From: Paracoccus alcaliphilus
GTDB taxonomy: Bacteria; Pseudomonadota; Alphaproteobacteria; Rhodobacterales; Rhodobacteraceae
DNA: 64,000 nt
Direction: 5' to 3'
Assembly: GCF_028553725.1 (NCBI RefSeq)
Contig: NZ_CP067124.1
Span: 3,048,001-3,112,000 of the forward strand
Below are positions 30,037-38,984 of the stretch, one piece after another. The notes beneath the pieces are model-generated. The model ran no database searches, was not told where the DNA came from, and saw only the letters and a list, made by a program, of their open reading frames with translations. The position numbers were made by a program, and so were the translations under genes. Each line of letters begins with the position of its first letter. Position 1 is the first letter of the stretch.

Positions 30037-30951
30037 TCACAACTTGCCCGGCTGCATCGGTCCGGCACTGGCGCGGGCGGCGTTCTGGCGCTTCATCCGC
30101 CGCTCGCGCCACATGGTATAGCCACCCGCGACCGCGATCACCGCCGCCCCGCTCAGCGTCCACATATCGGGCCGCTCGCCAAAGACGATCACGCCCAGAA
30201 TGATCGCAAAGACCAGCCGGGAATAGCGGAAGGGCGCGATTGCCCCGATCTCTCCGATCCGGGTGGCGATGACCATGGTGATATATCCCGCCAGACCAAA
30301 ACAGACCGCCAGCACGGTGATGGCCGATTGCGCCGGGCCGGGCTGCGCAAAGCCCTGCCCGCCCAGCACCATCAGCACCGTCCCCGCGATCGCCATCGAC
30401 CCGAAGGCCGAGGCCGTCAGCATCCCCGAGCCGATATGCACAGGCAGCCGCCGGGTGACCAGATCGCGCACCGCAATGGCCAGAACCGCGATCAGCGCCA
30501 GCACCGAACCGATCTGGAAACCCTCGGTGCCGGGCCGGACGATCATCAGCACCCCGACGAACCCCACCACAATCGACAGCCAGCGCCGCCAGCCCACCGG
30601 CTCGGCCAGAAACAGCGCCGCACCAAGCGTCATCAGCAGCGGCAGCGCCTGAAGGATGGCCGAGGCGACGCTGAGATCACCCATCGACAGCGCGGTCAGG
30701 AAACAGACTCCGGCAACCGCTTCACACAGGTTGCGCAGGATCACCGCAGGCAGCAGCAGTTCGCGCAGCCGCAGCCCCTCGGGGCCAAGCGCCACCCATG
30801 CGCCGAAGGCCAGCATCCCCAGCAGGCCCGCCATCAGCAGGATCTGCCCCACCGGCAGCCCGCGCGACAGCAGCTTGAGCAGCGTATCCTCGCAGGCGAA
30901 GCACGCCATCGACAGCGTCATCAACATCGCGGCGCGCGCATTCTGGTTCAT
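30037..30951 (-). CDS. DMT-superfamily permease (EamA family)
   Basis: A 304-residue membrane protein with about ten hydrophobic segments in two EamA repeats: NARAAMLMTLSMACFACEDTLLK at the start, and the second repeat near SAITVLAVCFGLAGYITMVIATR. The C-terminal 30 residues are basic and soluble. The family exports or imports metabolites, often amino acids or drugs; the substrate cannot be told. It has no operon partner: the palindromic repeat lies downstream and an intergenic gap of over 200 bases upstream. Confidence 0.88.
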   Translation of the reverse strand: MNQNARAAMLMTLSMACFACEDTLLKLLSRGLPVGQILLMAGLLGMLAFGAWVALGPEGLRLRELLLPAVILRNLCEAVAGVCFLTALSMGDLSVASAILQALPLLMTLGAALFLAEPVGWRRWLSIVVGFVGVLMIVRPGTEGFQIGSVLALIAVLAIAVRDLVTRRLPVHIGSGMLTASAFGSMAIAGTVLMVLGGQGFAQPGPAQSAITVLAVCFGLAGYITMVIATRIGEIGAIAPFRYSRLVFAIILGVIVFGERPDMWTLSGAAVIAVAGGYTMWRERRMKRQNAARASAGPMQPGKL

Positions 30952-31187
30952 GTCGTTCCATCCAGCCGCGAAGTCGGGCGAATCGCATCACCCCTTTTGT
31001 CACAAGCCATCGCGGCGGGCCAGCAGCCCGCACCAGATATTGCGCCGCATCGCGGCCATGCCACGATTACCGCGCCCAGTTCCCGATTGAGCCGGATTAA
31101 CGATTTTGCTATCTTTATGGCCTAACAAGGGCAGGAAAAACCGTAACAAGCGGCCGCCCGGTATCGAGGACACGAGGAGACAGCCCC

Positions 31188-31490
31188 ATGCTCAACCGCA
31201 TCGCCATCGCGGCAGCCACCGTCGTGCTGACCGCCCCACTGGCCATGGCAGGCCCGATCGACAGCGCCTGCGTCCGCTCGGACCGCGCCCGCGGCAATGC
31301 GCCCCTGTGCGGCTGTATCCAGCAGGTCGCCAATCAGACCCTGTCGCGTTCCGATCAGCGCCGCGCCGCCAGCTTCTTCCAGGACCCCCACCGCGCGCAA
31401 GAGGTGCGGATGTCCAAAAGCGATTCCGACAACGCCTTCTGGGCGCGCTACAAGCGCTTTACCTCGGCGGCCGAGGCTTATTGCCGCTGA
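31188..31490 (+). CDS. Conserved small secreted protein, Cys-containing
   Basis: A 100-residue protein with a Sec signal peptide MLNRIAIAAATVVLTAPLAM, cleaved near AMAG. The mature part has four cysteines (DSACVRSDRA, APLCGCIQQVAN and the C-terminal YCR), consistent with periplasmic disulfides. Sequences of this type are common in Rhodobacteraceae as conserved hypotheticals, sometimes labelled as arginine transporters without good reason. A GAGGAG lies upstream of the ATG. The sirtuin gene starts 4 bases after its stop, so the two are co-transcribed. Function unknown. Confidence 0.8.
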   Translation: MLNRIAIAAATVVLTAPLAMAGPIDSACVRSDRARGNAPLCGCIQQVANQTLSRSDQRRAASFFQDPHRAQEVRMSKSDSDNAFWARYKRFTSAAEAYCR

Positions 31491-31494
31491 TTCC

Positions 31495-32169
31495 ATGCGT
31501 ATCGTCATTCTGACCGGGGCCGGGATTTCGGCCGAAAGCGGGCTGGCCACCTTTCGCGCCAGCGACGGGTTGTGGGAAAATCACCGGATCGAGGACGTCG
31601 CAACGCCCGAGGGCTTCGACCACGATCCGGCGCTGGTCCATCGCTTCTATAACATGCGCCGTCAGGCGGCCCGACAGGCCCGCCCCAATGCCGCCCATCA
31701 CGCCCTTGCCGAACTGGCCGGGCGGCATGATCTGACGCTGGTCACGCAGAATGTCGATGACCTGCACGAACGTGGCGGCAGCCCGCAGGTGATCCACATG
31801 CACGGGGAACTGAATCGCGCCCTCTGCGCCGGTTGCGGCCATCGCTGGGACGCGCCGCCGCTGATGCAGCCGCATGACGAATGTCCCGCCTGCACCGCCC
31901 CGTCCACCCGCCCCGATATCGTCTGGTTCGGAGAGATGCCCTATCACATGGAGCAGATCTGGAAGGCGCTGGATCACGCCGATCTGTTCGCGGCCATCGG
32001 CACCTCGGGCAATGTCTATCCCGCTGCCGGTTTCGTGCAATATGCTGCGCGCAAGGGGGCCGAATGTATCGAGATGAACCTTGAAGCCAGCGCCAATGCC
32101 CGGGATTTCGACCGCCGTATCCTTGGCCCGGCCAGTGTCACCGTGCCGGAATGGATCGCCAGCCTCTAG
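31495..32169 (+). CDS. cobB: NAD-dependent protein deacylase (sirtuin, CobB type)
   Basis: A 224-residue sirtuin that removes acyl groups from lysine using NAD. Rossmann part: ILTGAGISAESGLATFR. Catalytic: TQNVDDLHERGG and the His in IHMHGEL. Four zinc Cys are in CAGCGHRW and DECPACTA, and PDIVWFGEMP follows. The motif FYNMRR supplies the Tyr and Arg spaced as YxxR that in SIRT5 and E. coli CobB recognise succinyl and malonyl groups, so desuccinylase activity is likely. The ATG at 31495 begins the conserved MRIVILTGAG. It follows the small secreted protein gene directly. Confidence 0.93.
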   Translation: MRIVILTGAGISAESGLATFRASDGLWENHRIEDVATPEGFDHDPALVHRFYNMRRQAARQARPNAAHHALAELAGRHDLTLVTQNVDDLHERGGSPQVIHMHGELNRALCAGCGHRWDAPPLMQPHDECPACTAPSTRPDIVWFGEMPYHMEQIWKALDHADLFAAIGTSGNVYPAAGFVQYAARKGAECIEMNLEASANARDFDRRILGPASVTVPEWIASL

Positions 32170-32175
32170 CCCCGG

Positions 32176-32811
32176 TCATTCCAGCGCGGCCAGAACCTCG
32201 TCGGTCAGCGCGGTGATCTCGGCCTGCAGGGGGGTATTGCGCTGTTTCTCGGTCGCACCCAGGCCCAGCCCCAGCGTCTCGGCATAGGCGACACGATTGG
32301 CCAGCTGCGCCGAGGCGACATCCGCGCCCAGTTCCGCAGCACTTGCGGCGACCTCGGCCGACAGCCGGGTATGGGGGCGCACCCGGTTCAGCACCACCAG
32401 CACCGGCGATTTTTCGCGCCGCGCCAGATCCAGAACGCCCTCGGTCGCCCAAAGATCGACATGGCTGGCGGCCACCGGCACGATCACCAGATCCGCCACG
32501 CGCAAAGCCGGGCGAAGGTCGCTGTCGATCTTGGGCGGCGTGTCGATAATGACGAAATCAAAGCGTTTCTTCAGCTTTTCCGATTCATAGCTGGCCCCCC
32601 AGGCCGACGAGGTCGAGAAATCCATCGCCTCGTCCTCGCCCCGCGCCTGCATCCGCTCGACGAACCAGCGGCCCATGCTGCCCTGCGGATCGGTATCGAT
32701 CAGCGCCACCGAATGACCGCGCTGATGCAGACTGACGGCCAGATTGACGGCGATGGTGGTCTTGCCCGACCCGCCCTTCTGCTGCGCAACCGTTATGATC
32801 CTGCCAGACAT
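32176..32811 (-). CDS. ParA-family ATPase, orphan
   Basis: A 211-residue P-loop ATPase. The deviant Walker A of the ParA/MinD class is QQKGGSGKTT at about residues 10-19, the A' box is LIDTDPQGSMGRW, and Walker B is FVIIDTPP. The short N-terminus, without a DNA-binding domain, is like type Ib ParA and the PpfA/McdA-like proteins that position large cytoplasmic complexes on the nucleoid. No parB-like gene or parS-like repeats are seen nearby, so a role in chromosome partition is unlikely. Its cargo is unknown. It is tail to tail with the sirtuin gene. Confidence 0.88.
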   Translation of the reverse strand: MSGRIITVAQQKGGSGKTTIAVNLAVSLHQRGHSVALIDTDPQGSMGRWFVERMQARGEDEAMDFSTSSAWGASYESEKLKKRFDFVIIDTPPKIDSDLRPALRVADLVIVPVAASHVDLWATEGVLDLARREKSPVLVVLNRVRPHTRLSAEVAASAAELGADVASAQLANRVAYAETLGLGLGATEKQRNTPLQAEITALTDEVLAALE

Positions 32812-32888
32812 CGCCGCCCCTCCGCCTTGTTATGGGCCGAGAATAACGCGGCTTGCGGCGATTGCACGATCAATTTGCAGATGCAGCA

Positions 32889-33212
32889 TCAATCCTGAAA
32901 AACCGCCTGCACCTCGTACATGACCGGCTCGAAGCTTTTGCACATGCCGTTGATCTGGCGATTGCGCTCGCGCATTTCCGGGCTGCGCAGCATCGCCTGA
33001 TAATCGCGACGGTCGCGCCATTGCGAATAGGTGGCGATCCGCGTCTGCGCGTCGTTCAGATGGATCGCCCCCGAGACGAAACCCGGCTGGCGGCTGATCA
33101 CCTCGTCCCAGGCGATGTTCAGCAGATCGAGCACGTCATGGGCGCTGCCCGGCGTGACATCGAAGGTGCAGATCACGGTCTGGCCGTCGAAATCCTGACG
33201 GATATATGGCAT
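32889..33212 (-). CDS. Antibiotic biosynthesis monooxygenase (ABM) domain protein
   Basis: A 107-residue single-domain protein of the dimeric alpha/beta-barrel ABM fold: VICTFDVTPGSAHDVLDLLNIAWDEVISRQPGFVSGAIHL, then TRIATYSQWRDRRDYQAMLRSPEM. The phrase PGFVSGAIH...YSQWRDRRDYQAM is typical. Family members include small cofactor-free oxygenases and heme-degrading proteins, but many are uncharacterised, so no reaction is proposed. It lies upstream of the orphan parA on the same strand, about 80 bases away. Confidence 0.8.
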   Translation of the reverse strand: MPYIRQDFDGQTVICTFDVTPGSAHDVLDLLNIAWDEVISRQPGFVSGAIHLNDAQTRIATYSQWRDRRDYQAMLRSPEMRERNRQINGMCKSFEPVMYEVQAVFQD

Positions 33213-33343
33213 GGCTTGTCCTCCGCTCTGGCTGTGCCCGACACCAGATTAGGCGGGATTTGCGGCGCTGCAAGCGTGAAGGCGTTGCCGGGCCCCGCGC
33301 CCGGGTGCATGGTCGGGGCGAAATTTCGGACAAGGAGCGCAGC

Positions 33344-34390
33344 ATGATCCCGGTTTTCGACGGCCATAACGATTTCCTTCAGCGCGTCACCGCCGCCGGT
33401 GCGCAGGGCGTGCAACTGTGGCTGGAGGGCGACGGGACCGGCCATCTGGATCTGCCGCGGATGAAGGCGGGCGGAATGGTCGGGGGCTTTTTCGCGATCT
33501 GGGTGCCCTCGCCCGCCGGGCCGAACGATGCCGAGGCCATGCGGCTGATGGAGAACCCGCCCTTTGCCCTGCCCCTGCCCGACCCGATCGGCTGGGCCGA
33601 GGCCCTGCCCCCGGCCTTTCAGCAGGCAGCGGCACTGCGCGCGCTGGAGCTCAGCGGCACGCTGGATGTGGTCAGCTGCGCAGCGGATATCCGTGACAGC
33701 ATCGCCGCCGGGCGCATCGCGGCGGTGATGCATATGGAAGGGGCCGAGGCGATCCGCGACATGGACGCGCTGCATCTGTGGCACGCGGCCGGGCTGCGGT
33801 CTCTGGGGCCGGTCTGGTCGCGCCCGACCGCTTTTGCCGAGGGCGTGCCCTTCGCCTTTCCCGCAGGACCCGATATCGGCGGCGGGCTGACAGGCGCCGG
33901 GCAGGATCTGGTGCGCGAATGCGACAGTTTGCGGATCATGCTGGACCTGTCGCATCTGAACGAGGCCGGTTTCGACGACATCGCCCGCCTGTCCGACATG
34001 CCGCTGGTGGCCAGCCACAGTTGCGCCCATGCGATCTGCCCCAGTGCGCGCAACCTGACCGACCGGCAATTGGGGGTGATCGCCGACAGTGGCGGGCTGG
34101 TCGGGCTGAATTTCGCCTCGAGCTTTCTGCGCGAGGATGGCCGGCGCCTGCCCTTGCAGGATCTGGACGTCATGCTGCGGCATCTGGATCATCTGCTGGC
34201 GATTCTGGGCGAGGATGGCGTGGCGCTGGGGTCAGATTTCGACGGCGCGCTGATGCCGAAGGATCTGGCCGATGCCAGCGCCCTGCCAAAGCTGATCGAA
34301 GTGATGCGCCCGCATTATGGCGAGGACCTGACCCGCAAGATCGCCGCCGGGAACTGGATCGGGCTGCTGGAGCGGGTCTGGGGGCGGTAG
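33344..34390 (+). CDS. Membrane dipeptidase (peptidase family M19)
   Basis: A 348-residue zinc dipeptidase of the renal dipeptidase family, cleaving L-X/D-X dipeptides. Metal ligands are recognisable: HxD in VFDGHNDFLQR, Glu in AAVMHMEGAEAI, His in LVASHSCAHAICPSARNLTD and Asp in GSDFDG. There is no signal peptide, so it is probably cytosolic. The ATG at 33344 follows AAGGAG with 6-base spacing. A dispersed repeat lies after the stop, between this gene and the convergent rodZ-like gene. Confidence 0.92.
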   Translation: MIPVFDGHNDFLQRVTAAGAQGVQLWLEGDGTGHLDLPRMKAGGMVGGFFAIWVPSPAGPNDAEAMRLMENPPFALPLPDPIGWAEALPPAFQQAAALRALELSGTLDVVSCAADIRDSIAAGRIAAVMHMEGAEAIRDMDALHLWHAAGLRSLGPVWSRPTAFAEGVPFAFPAGPDIGGGLTGAGQDLVRECDSLRIMLDLSHLNEAGFDDIARLSDMPLVASHSCAHAICPSARNLTDRQLGVIADSGGLVGLNFASSFLREDGRRLPLQDLDVMLRHLDHLLAILGEDGVALGSDFDGALMPKDLADASALPKLIEVMRPHYGEDLTRKIAAGNWIGLLERVWGR

Positions 34391-34417
34391 GCCCGCCACC
34401 GGCGATGTCTTTGCAAA

Positions 34418-34470
34418 GCGGGGGCGCTGCCCCCGCACCCCCGAGGTATTTGGCAGGAGTGCGAGGGGCG
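34418..34470 (+). repeat. Dispersed hairpin-plus-tail repeat, copy B2
   Basis: The hairpin GCGGGGGC/GCCCCCGC is followed by ACCCCCGAGGTATTTGGCAG and GAGTGCGAGGGG, the same tail as at 14578 and 38677. It fills the gap between two convergent genes. Confidence 0.8.
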
Positions 34471-34496
34471 GGCGATTTGCTGCGGACCCTTGCGGG

Positions 34497-35771
34497 TCAT
34501 TCCGTGGTCGATTGATCCGCCGCAGTGATGCCGGTTTCGGCGCGGGCGACGGCGATCATCTGCGCCAGTTCCGGATCCGCGTTCAAGTCGGCGAAGGCAT
34601 AGGTGGCGGTCACGTCGTCGGGCGACAGTTTCACATTGCGTACCACCTGCGGCCCCGGCGCAACCGGGCCATAGGTGCGCCCGTTCACCGCGAAATAGAC
34701 CGCGCCGGAATTGCCGGTGCGCAGCAGGGGCGGTTCTTCGAGGCTGGGAACGGTAAAGCGTTCGCCGGCATCCATGATCTTTTCCAGCAGCACCGTGCCA
34801 TCGGCCGAGGTGACGCGGACCCATGCCGGACGCGCCGCCAACAGCTCGATCGCGGGGGCGTCCTCGGCGATGGTGCGGACCTGCAAATCCTCTTGCCCGA
34901 TCTGCGGGCCATAGGCCATCGCATCGGCCAAGGTGGTCGGGCCGTTCTCGGGATTGGCGGCGGGCGTTTCGCCGCCCTGCGCCGCCTCGGCCGCCAGTTC
35001 CGACACGGTCAGGCCGGGATCGATGGCGGCAATCGGCCCATCACGCGCGGTCAGCACCGGCGCTTCGAGGATCTGCGGGCGGTAAAGGCGGTCGAGGATC
35101 TGCGGCTGCGGCAGGTTCTGCACCAGATCGGCGGTATCGCCCGATTCCAGCGGCGGCTCTGGCAGGGCTGCTCCCTCGGCCGGGTCCAGCGCCGCCACCA
35201 CGCCCGGCGCATCGTCGCCCGGCGTCAGCGTGACGCGCTGCACCTCTTGCAGGACGGACCAGCCACCATAGGCCAGCCCGCCGACCAGTGCCACCAGAAC
35301 CAGAATCGATCCCAGCGCCCTAGGCTCGACCGAGGACCAGAAGCTTTCCTGTTGCGGAATGAACAGCGCACGCGGATTGGCCAGCGCCTCGGCCGGGTCC
35401 GAGGGACGCCGCGCGGGTTTCGGCCCCGAGGCCGCCGGGGCCATCCCATGCGTCGGCTGAAAGCCCGACTCGGTGCAGAAGCGGCGGAAGGTCCAGTCCT
35501 GATCCATGCCCAGATAACGGGCATAGGAACGCACATAGCCCGCCACGAAGCTGGGCGTATCGAAGGCGCTTATGTCACAATTCTCGATCGCGGCGATGTA
35601 AGAGGCGCGGATACGCAACTCTCGCTGAACGTCCAGAAGCGACTTGCCCAATGTCGCCCTTTCGCCCCGCATGACGTCGCCAAGGCGCGTATCATCGTCG
35701 TCGAGGAAGTCCTGAAATTCCTCCACCTGCGAATATCCTTCTGACGGGTCTTCTGCCCGCAGCCTGCTCAT
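34497..35771 (-). CDS. RodZ-like helix-turn-helix protein (DUF4115)
   Basis: A 424-residue bitopic protein. The N-terminal HTH_25 domain (LGDVMRGERATLGKSLLDVQRELRIRASYIAAIENCDISAF) is followed by SFVAGYVRSYARYLGMD, the RodZ signature. A single membrane span is at about residues 148-172 (ALGSILVLVALVGGLAYGGW), then a Pro/Ala-rich periplasmic linker and a C-terminal DUF4115 beta domain (AWVRVTSADGTVLLEKIMDAGE). RodZ links MreB filaments to the cell-wall elongation machinery; this role is inferred. It lies 110 bases downstream of hemA on the same strand. Confidence 0.9.
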   Translation of the reverse strand: MSRLRAEDPSEGYSQVEEFQDFLDDDDTRLGDVMRGERATLGKSLLDVQRELRIRASYIAAIENCDISAFDTPSFVAGYVRSYARYLGMDQDWTFRRFCTESGFQPTHGMAPAASGPKPARRPSDPAEALANPRALFIPQQESFWSSVEPRALGSILVLVALVGGLAYGGWSVLQEVQRVTLTPGDDAPGVVAALDPAEGAALPEPPLESGDTADLVQNLPQPQILDRLYRPQILEAPVLTARDGPIAAIDPGLTVSELAAEAAQGGETPAANPENGPTTLADAMAYGPQIGQEDLQVRTIAEDAPAIELLAARPAWVRVTSADGTVLLEKIMDAGERFTVPSLEEPPLLRTGNSGAVYFAVNGRTYGPVAPGPQVVRNVKLSPDDVTATYAFADLNADPELAQMIAVARAETGITAADQSTTE

Positions 35772-35882
35772 TTACGTCTGCCCCATTCGCCCGTTAACCC
35801 TATCGCCCGAATCGGGACGATAGCAGTGTTTGATTACTGCAAGGTTATCACGGGCGCGAGAGCAGTTCACCCGCCGATTTCA

Positions 35883-37112
35883 TCAGGCGGTCATTTCCTG
35901 ACGATTGAGCGCGCATTGCGACCACAGCGCATCCATGGCGCGCACCAGATGGTCGATCTGCCGGGCATCATGCACCGGCGAGGGGGTAAAGCGCAGACGC
36001 TCGGTCCCGCGGGGCACGGTGGGGAAGTTGATCGGCTGGACATAGATGCCATAGTCGCGCAGCAGCAGGTCCGACAGCGATTTGCAATGGACCGGGTGGC
36101 CGACATGGACCGGCACGATATGGCTGCCGTGGTCGATGATCGGCATCCCCAGCGATTTCAGCCGCATTTTCAGGATTCGCGCATGCAATTGCTGGGCATC
36201 GCGCAGATGCTGGCCTTCCGCGCCCTTCAGGAACCGGATCGAGGCCGCCGCCCCCGCCGCCACCGCAGGCGGGATCGAGGTGGTGAAGATGAAGCCGGGC
36301 GCATAGGACCGGATCGCGTCGCACATCCGGGCCGAGCCGGCGATATAGCCGCCAAAGACGCCGAACGCCTTGCCAAGCGTACCGTTGAAGATGTCGATGC
36401 GATGGGTCAGGCGGTCACGCTCGGCCACGCCGCCGCCGCGTGGGCCATACATGCCGACCGCGTGAACCTCGTCCAGATAGGTCAGCGCGTTGAATTCATC
36501 GGCCAGATCGCAGATCGCGGAAATAGGGGCGAAATCCCCATCCATCGAATAGATCGATTCGAAGGCGATCAGCTTGGGCGCCGCCGGATCATCCGCCGCC
36601 AGCAATTCGCGCAGATGCGCGACATCGTTATGGCGGAAGATGCGCTTGGCGCCGTCGAACCGCTTGATCCCCTCGATCATCGAGGCGTGGTTCAGTTGGT
36701 CGGAATAGATGATCAGCCCCGGAAACAGCTTGCGCAGGGTCGAAAGCGTCGCGTCATTGGCGGTATAGGCGCTGGAGAACACCAGCGCGGACTCCTTGCC
36801 ATGCAGATCGGCCAGCTCGGCCTCAAGCCGCTTGTGATGGACAGTCGTGCCCGAGATGTTGCGGGTGCCGCCCGATCCGGCACCGACGGCATCAAGCGCC
36901 TGATGCATTGCCTCCAGAACCACCGGATGCTGGCCCATGCCCAGATAATCATTGCCGCACCAGACGGTGATTTCCCGCGTCGAGCCATCCGGACGGGTCC
37001 AGGTAGCCTGCGGAAAATGGCCTTTCGTCCGCTCGATATCGATGAAGGTGCGATAGCGCCCCTCCTCGTGGAGACGTCCGATGGCCTGGTCAAGTGCCGC
37101 ATCATAATTCAT
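35883..37112 (-). CDS. hemA: 5-aminolevulinate synthase
   Basis: A 409-residue PLP enzyme condensing glycine and succinyl-CoA, the first step of tetrapyrrole synthesis in alphaproteobacteria (Shemin pathway). Signatures are [69 protein letters not shown] and [17 protein letters not shown] with the PLP Lys. Start ATG 37112 ([14 protein letters not shown]) follows AAGGGA. A perfect FNR-type box is centred about 70 bases upstream (37176-37189), so oxygen-dependent control is likely. It is a member of the biosynthetic ALAS clade; a second ALAS copy may exist elsewhere. Confidence 0.97.
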   Translation of the reverse strand: MNYDAALDQAIGRLHEEGRYRTFIDIERTKGHFPQATWTRPDGSTREITVWCGNDYLGMGQHPVVLEAMHQALDAVGAGSGGTRNISGTTVHHKRLEAELADLHGKESALVFSSAYTANDATLSTLRKLFPGLIIYSDQLNHASMIEGIKRFDGAKRIFRHNDVAHLRELLAADDPAAPKLIAFESIYSMDGDFAPISAICDLADEFNALTYLDEVHAVGMYGPRGGGVAERDRLTHRIDIFNGTLGKAFGVFGGYIAGSARMCDAIRSYAPGFIFTTSIPPAVAAGAAASIRFLKGAEGQHLRDAQQLHARILKMRLKSLGMPIIDHGSHIVPVHVGHPVHCKSLSDLLLRDYGIYVQPINFPTVPRGTERLRFTPSPVHDARQIDHLVRAMDALWSQCALNRQEMTA

Positions 37113-37175
37113 CGCGGGCGTTCCCTTGCGTTGCTTGCTGGGTGCGATCATTGTCAGATCACGCGAGGCCACACC

Positions 37176-37189
37176 TTGATAGAGATCAA
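37176..37189. promoter_or_regulatory. FNR/FnrL-type binding site upstream of hemA
   Basis: TTGATAGAGATCAA is a perfect match to the FNR/ANR consensus TTGAT-N4-ATCAA. It lies in the 160-base gap between divergent hemA and the M20 dipeptidase gene, centred about 70 bases from the hemA ATG. FnrL control of hemA is established in Rhodobacter sphaeroides; here it is inferred from the site. Confidence 0.85.
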
Positions 37190-37275
37190 AACGCGAAAAT
37201 GACAGGCCGAATTTGTCGCACCCCGACGAAAGGCCGATGGGAATACCCAAGCAAAACAGTCGGAAAGGACATCGA

Positions 37276-38661
37276 ATGAGCAAGGATGCACAGCTGGACG
37301 GAATGCTGGCCGAACTGGATCGCGGGCACGATGCCGCCTTGCAGCGGCTGCTGGAGTTCCTGCGCATCCCCTCGGTCTCGACCGATCCGGCCCATCGTGG
37401 CGATGTACGCCGCGCCGCCGAATGGTTGTGCGATCAGCTGCAACAGCTTGGTTTTCAAGCACAGATTCGCGACACGCCGGGCCATCCGATGGTTGTCGCC
37501 CATTCCCAAAAAGGCGATGCGCGACCGGTCCTGTTCTATGGCCATTACGACGTGCAGCCGGTCGATCCGCTGGAACTGTGGGACCGCCCGCCCTTCGAGC
37601 CCGAAATCCAGCAGACCCCGGAAGGCGCGGTGATCCGTGGCCGGGGCGCCTCGGACGACAAGGGCCAGCTGATGACCTTCATCGAGGCCTTCCGGGCATG
37701 GAAGGCCGTTCACGGCGAACTGCCCTCGGATCTGACCCTGCTGTTCGAGGGCGAGGAAGAATCAGGCTCTCCGTCGCTGCGCCCATTCCTGCACGAAAAT
37801 GCGGCGGAACTGAGAGCCTCACTGGCGATGATCTGCGACACCGGACTCTATGCCGATGGCCGCCCCGCGATCACCACTCAACTGCGCGGGCTGGTCGGAG
37901 AAGAGGTGATCATCCGCGGCGCCGATCGCGACCTGCATTCGGGCAGCTTCGGCGGGCTGGCGGCCAATCCGGTAATGGTGCTGGCACAGGCACTGGGCGC
38001 GCTGAAGGATGGAACCGGGCGCGTGACCCTGCCCGGCTTTTATGATGGCGTGACCGATCTGCCGCCCGAATTGCGCCGCGACTGGCAGGCGCTTGGCTTC
38101 GATGCAGGCGATTTTCTGGGCAGGGTCGGGCTGAGCGAACCGATCGGCGAAAAGGGCCGGATGCCGCTGGATATGGTCTGGAACCAGCCCACCGCCGAAA
38201 TCAACGGCATCGTCGGCGGCTATGCGGGCGAAGGCTTCAAGACCGTCCTTCCGGCCGAAGCCCGCGCCAAGGTCAGCTTCCGCCTGACCGGCAGTCAGGA
38301 CCCTGAAAAGATCCGCGACGCCTTCCGCGATCATATCCGACGCTTCCTGCCCGCGGATTGCACAGTCGAATTCACCAATCACGGCGGCAGCCCGGCCAGC
38401 GTGATGGATATTTCGGACCCGGCCTTCGCCTCCGCCCGCGCCGCGCTGAGCGAGGAATGGGGCCGCGAGGCCGCTTTCATCGGTGCGGGTGGCTCCATCC
38501 CCGTCGCGGGCGATTTCAAAGAGATCCTCGGCATGGATTCGATGCTGATAGGCTTTGGCCGCGACGATGATCGCATCCATTCACCGAACGAGAAATACAA
38601 CCTGGAAAGCTTTACCAAAGGCGCGCGGTCATGGGTACGCATCCTCGCAACTCTGCGCTGA
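37276..38661 (+). CDS. M20-family dipeptidase
   Basis: A 461-residue cytosolic metallopeptidase of the M20 dipeptidase (carnosinase-like) group. The di-zinc site is visible: His-Asp in [12 protein letters not shown], Asp in [10 protein letters not shown], the Glu-Glu pair in [13 protein letters not shown] and Asp in ICDTGLY. The dimerisation domain has [10 protein letters not shown]. The start ATG follows AAGGAC. It is divergent from hemA across the FNR-type box, so it might respond to oxygen too, though nothing shows this. Two dispersed repeats follow its stop. Confidence 0.93.
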   Translation: MSKDAQLDGMLAELDRGHDAALQRLLEFLRIPSVSTDPAHRGDVRRAAEWLCDQLQQLGFQAQIRDTPGHPMVVAHSQKGDARPVLFYGHYDVQPVDPLELWDRPPFEPEIQQTPEGAVIRGRGASDDKGQLMTFIEAFRAWKAVHGELPSDLTLLFEGEEESGSPSLRPFLHENAAELRASLAMICDTGLYADGRPAITTQLRGLVGEEVIIRGADRDLHSGSFGGLAANPVMVLAQALGALKDGTGRVTLPGFYDGVTDLPPELRRDWQALGFDAGDFLGRVGLSEPIGEKGRMPLDMVWNQPTAEINGIVGGYAGEGFKTVLPAEARAKVSFRLTGSQDPEKIRDAFRDHIRRFLPADCTVEFTNHGGSPASVMDISDPAFASARAALSEEWGREAAFIGAGGSIPVAGDFKEILGMDSMLIGFGRDDDRIHSPNEKYNLESFTKGARSWVRILATLR

Positions 38662-38676
38662 GCCGTGATGGAGGGC

Positions 38677-38748
38677 AAAAGGGGGCTTTGCCCCCTCGGC
38701 CCGTGCCGGGCCTCACCCCCAAGGTATTTTTCAGGAGCGCGAGGGGCG
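38677..38748 (+). repeat. Dispersed hairpin-plus-tail repeat, copy B3
   Basis: GGGGGC-TTT-GCCCCC hairpin, a second hairpin GGCCCG/CGGGCC, then CACCCCCAAGGTATTTTTCA and GGAGCGCGAGGGG. Confidence 0.8.
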
Positions 38749-38891
38749 TTAACCGCCACTTAATCTTTCTGTGTCATCACGAAAAAGCGGTACAGGCGGA
38801 GGCGCCGATGACCGCAGGAGAGCGAGGCACCCTGGTTCCTGCCCTGATCGATGGAACAATGTACGGGCCGGAACCGGGGTGACCTTCAGCC

Positions 38892-38959
38892 CTCGCACTC
38901 CTGAAAAATACCTCGGGGTGAGGGGTGTCGAAGACGCGCCGAGGGGCGGAGCCCCTTTT
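38892..38959 (-). repeat. Dispersed hairpin-plus-tail repeat, copy B4 (inverted)
   Basis: Read on the minus strand: GGGGC-TCC-GCCCC hairpin, a short spacer, CACCCCGAGGTATTTTTCAG and GAGTGCGAGG. It is the inverted partner of B3. Confidence 0.8.
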
Positions 38960-38984
38960 TTGCTGCGTTTGCACCGCTATCCGA

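Larger units (their letters stand above)
38662..38984. other. Gene-free stretch holding a pair of inverted dispersed repeats
   Basis: Copies B3 (38677-38748) and B4 (38892-38959, inverted) face each other around 143 bases with no recognisable gene. The right end of B4 reads GGGGC-GGA-GCCCC followed by TTTTTTG on the plus strand, so it could terminate transcripts from the M20 gene. Confidence 0.5.

Noticed and set aside
27963..30203. 746-codon plus-strand frame opposite lepA
   Set aside because: Antisense of a universally conserved gene; His/Gln-rich shadow sequence.
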